Source: Acidobacteriota bacterium
Lineage (GTDB): Bacteria > Acidobacteriota > Terriglobia > Terriglobales > Acidobacteriaceae
Length of the DNA stretch: 7,976 bases
Assembly: GCA_021802085.1 (NCBI GenBank)
Contig: JAKAAZ010000170.1
Location: 1 to 7,976, forward strand
Reading direction: 5' to 3'
In this document: piece by piece, positions 7,129-7,976 of the stretch
How the letters are laid out: each line of letters begins with the position of its first letter
How positions within the stretch are numbered: position 1 is the first letter of the stretch
The notes under the pieces: generated by a model
What the model saw: only the letters and a program-made list of their open reading frames with translations
Databases searched by the model: none
What the model was told of the DNA's origin: nothing
Translations under genes and position numbers: made by a program

Positions 7129-7976
7129 TTGTCCAAATATCTAAGAGCGCACCACGTTATTGTTGGAAGCTGTTTACTATCGACTGCCTTCCTCATCGTT
7201 TCGATCCATCCGTTCGCAGGATCGCGACTCGCTGCTCAACAGGTTTCTGCCAGTGCTGGGCGTCATGCAGGCGCAGCTCACCATAGCGGGGGCTTCACCC
7301 AACCTGAACCCATCGACTTTAACGATCACAATGGATGGGTTCAGATCTTCGACGGCAAAACGCTCCACGGCTGGGACGGATCTCCCGATGTATGGCACGT
7401 GGAAGATGGGGCCATCGTCGGCGAATCGAGTCCGGAACATCCTTCCGGTACGACCAATATCATCTGGCGTGGCGGCGAGCCGGCGAACTTCGAGTTGAAG
7501 GCGGAAATGAAACTTGAAGGCTCCGGCGCAAATGGAGGGATTCAATACCGAAGCATCAACATCTCTCCCGCAACAGAGAAGGCGCGCAGTCGGAAATATG
7601 CCAAGTGGGACATGCGAGGGTATCAGGCGGATTTCGATTACGGCAACAAGTATACGGGCCAACTGTACGAGCAAGGTACTGGGCGCGGAATTATTGCGTG
7701 GCGAGGCCAGATGGTCGAAACGGATCAAGGAAAAGCTCCCCGGCTGCTGGCGACATTAGGCACGTCCGACGAACTCAAGGCCTTCATCAAACCGGGCGAA
7801 TGGAATCAGTATGAAGTGATCGCCGATGGAAACACACTGATTCACATCATCAACGGACACGTGATGGCTATCCTGGTCGACAACGATCCAACATTCAGCC
7901 AATCGAAGGGGCTGATCGGCTTCGAGATCGAAGGCGGGGGTGTTGTGAAAATTTCGCAACGCAACGTGTGGCTGAA
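7129..7976 (+). CDS. Exported DUF1080 (3-keto-disaccharide hydrolase family) protein, 3' end cut by window
   Basis: The frame is open from TTG 7129 to the right edge (282 complete codons). Residues 1-36 are a signal peptide with a hydrophobic core CLLSTAFLIVSI and likely cleavage after RLAA. A short Gly/Ala/His-rich linker (about 39-56) leads into a concanavalin-like beta-sandwich of Pfam PF06439. Motifs are WVQIFDGKTLHGWDG (70-84), VWHVEDGAIVGE (88-99), FELKAEMKLEG (121-131), NGGIQYRS (135-142), GYQADFD (164-170), YTGQLYE (175-181), YEVIADGNTLIHIINGHVM (228-246) and GLIGFEIEGG (261-270). The usual Asn-Ser-Gly of the NSGIQYR motif is Asn-Gly-Gly here. Family members hydrolyse or eliminate 3-keto-glycosides, and many remain uncharacterised. 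The closing QRNVWL resembles the normal C-terminus, so probably only a few residues are missing. It starts 38 bp after the oxidoreductase gene and fits the same operon. Confidence 0.88.
   Translation, partial: MSKYLRAHHVIVGSCLLSTAFLIVSIHPFAGSRLAAQQVSASAGRHAGAAHHSGGFTQPEPIDFNDHNGWVQIFDGKTLHGWDGSPDVWHVEDGAIVGESSPEHPSGTTNIIWRGGEPANFELKAEMKLEGSGANGGIQYRSINISPATEKARSRKYAKWDMRGYQADFDYGNKYTGQLYEQGTGRGIIAWRGQMVETDQGKAPRLLATLGTSDELKAFIKPGEWNQYEVIADGNTLIHIINGHVMAILVDNDPTFSQSKGLIGFEIEGGGVVKISQRNVWL

Noticed and set aside
7138..7173. Possible lipoprotein signal (VGSC) in the DUF1080 protein
   Set aside because: The cysteine at residue 15 comes before, not after, the hydrophobic core, so it is not a lipobox; a normal signal peptidase I site follows.
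7177..7728. 183-codon minus-strand open frame antisense to the DUF1080 gene
   Set aside because: The plus-strand frame from 7129 contains a full set of DUF1080 motifs and a signal peptide, so the antisense frame is a shadow.
1..7976. CRISPR arrays, tRNA or rRNA genes, long direct repeats
   Set aside because: None were seen on reading either strand; the only repetition is protein-level similarity between the two propeller genes.

Overview
The window looks like part of a sugar-catabolism locus from a Gram-negative soil-type bacterium, most plausibly an acidobacterium (Terriglobales/Acidobacteriaceae). I base this on the moderately high G+C, the exported beta-propeller proteins, and the combination of DUF1080, Gfo/Idh/MocA, xylose-isomerase-like TIM-barrel and PMI-like cupin genes, which I associate with Acidobacteria, Planctomycetes and Verrucomicrobia. 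This taxonomic call is from recalled family resemblance, not from a search.

Layout. Bases 1-178 hold the N-terminal part of a minus-strand gene that resembles the DDE (rve) integrase-type transposase of an insertion sequence; the rest lies left of the window. Bases 179-412 are non-coding and contain a candidate sigma70-type promoter (202-231) reading right, out of the IS. From 413 to the right edge there are six plus-strand genes with gaps of only 12-66 bp and no visible terminator, so they are probably one transcription unit: (1) exported PQQ-like beta-propeller protein, 413-1984; (2) a second exported beta-propeller paralogue of the same predicted length (523 aa), 2051-3622; (3) a 405-aa cupin protein resembling class I mannose-6-phosphate isomerase, 3643-4860; (4) a 350-aa xylose-isomerase-like TIM-barrel protein, 4873-5925; (5) a Gfo/Idh/MocA NAD(P)-dependent oxidoreductase, 5948-7090; (6) an exported DUF1080 (3-keto-disaccharide hydrolase family) protein starting at TTG 7129 and running off the right edge.

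How they may work together. Gfo/Idh/MocA dehydrogenases, TIM-barrel lyases/isomerases and DUF1080 proteins are the known ingredients of oxidative (3-keto) glycoside cleavage: a sugar is oxidised at C3, the glycosidic bond is then broken by elimination or hydration, and the keto-sugar is reduced or isomerised. Here DUF1080 and both beta-propellers carry export signals, while the dehydrogenase, TIM barrel and cupin do not. An attractive but unproven reading is that the beta-propeller proteins bind or oxidise the sugar outside the cytoplasm, DUF1080 cleaves the keto-glycoside there, and the three cytosolic proteins process the imported product. The substrate cannot be read from the sequence.
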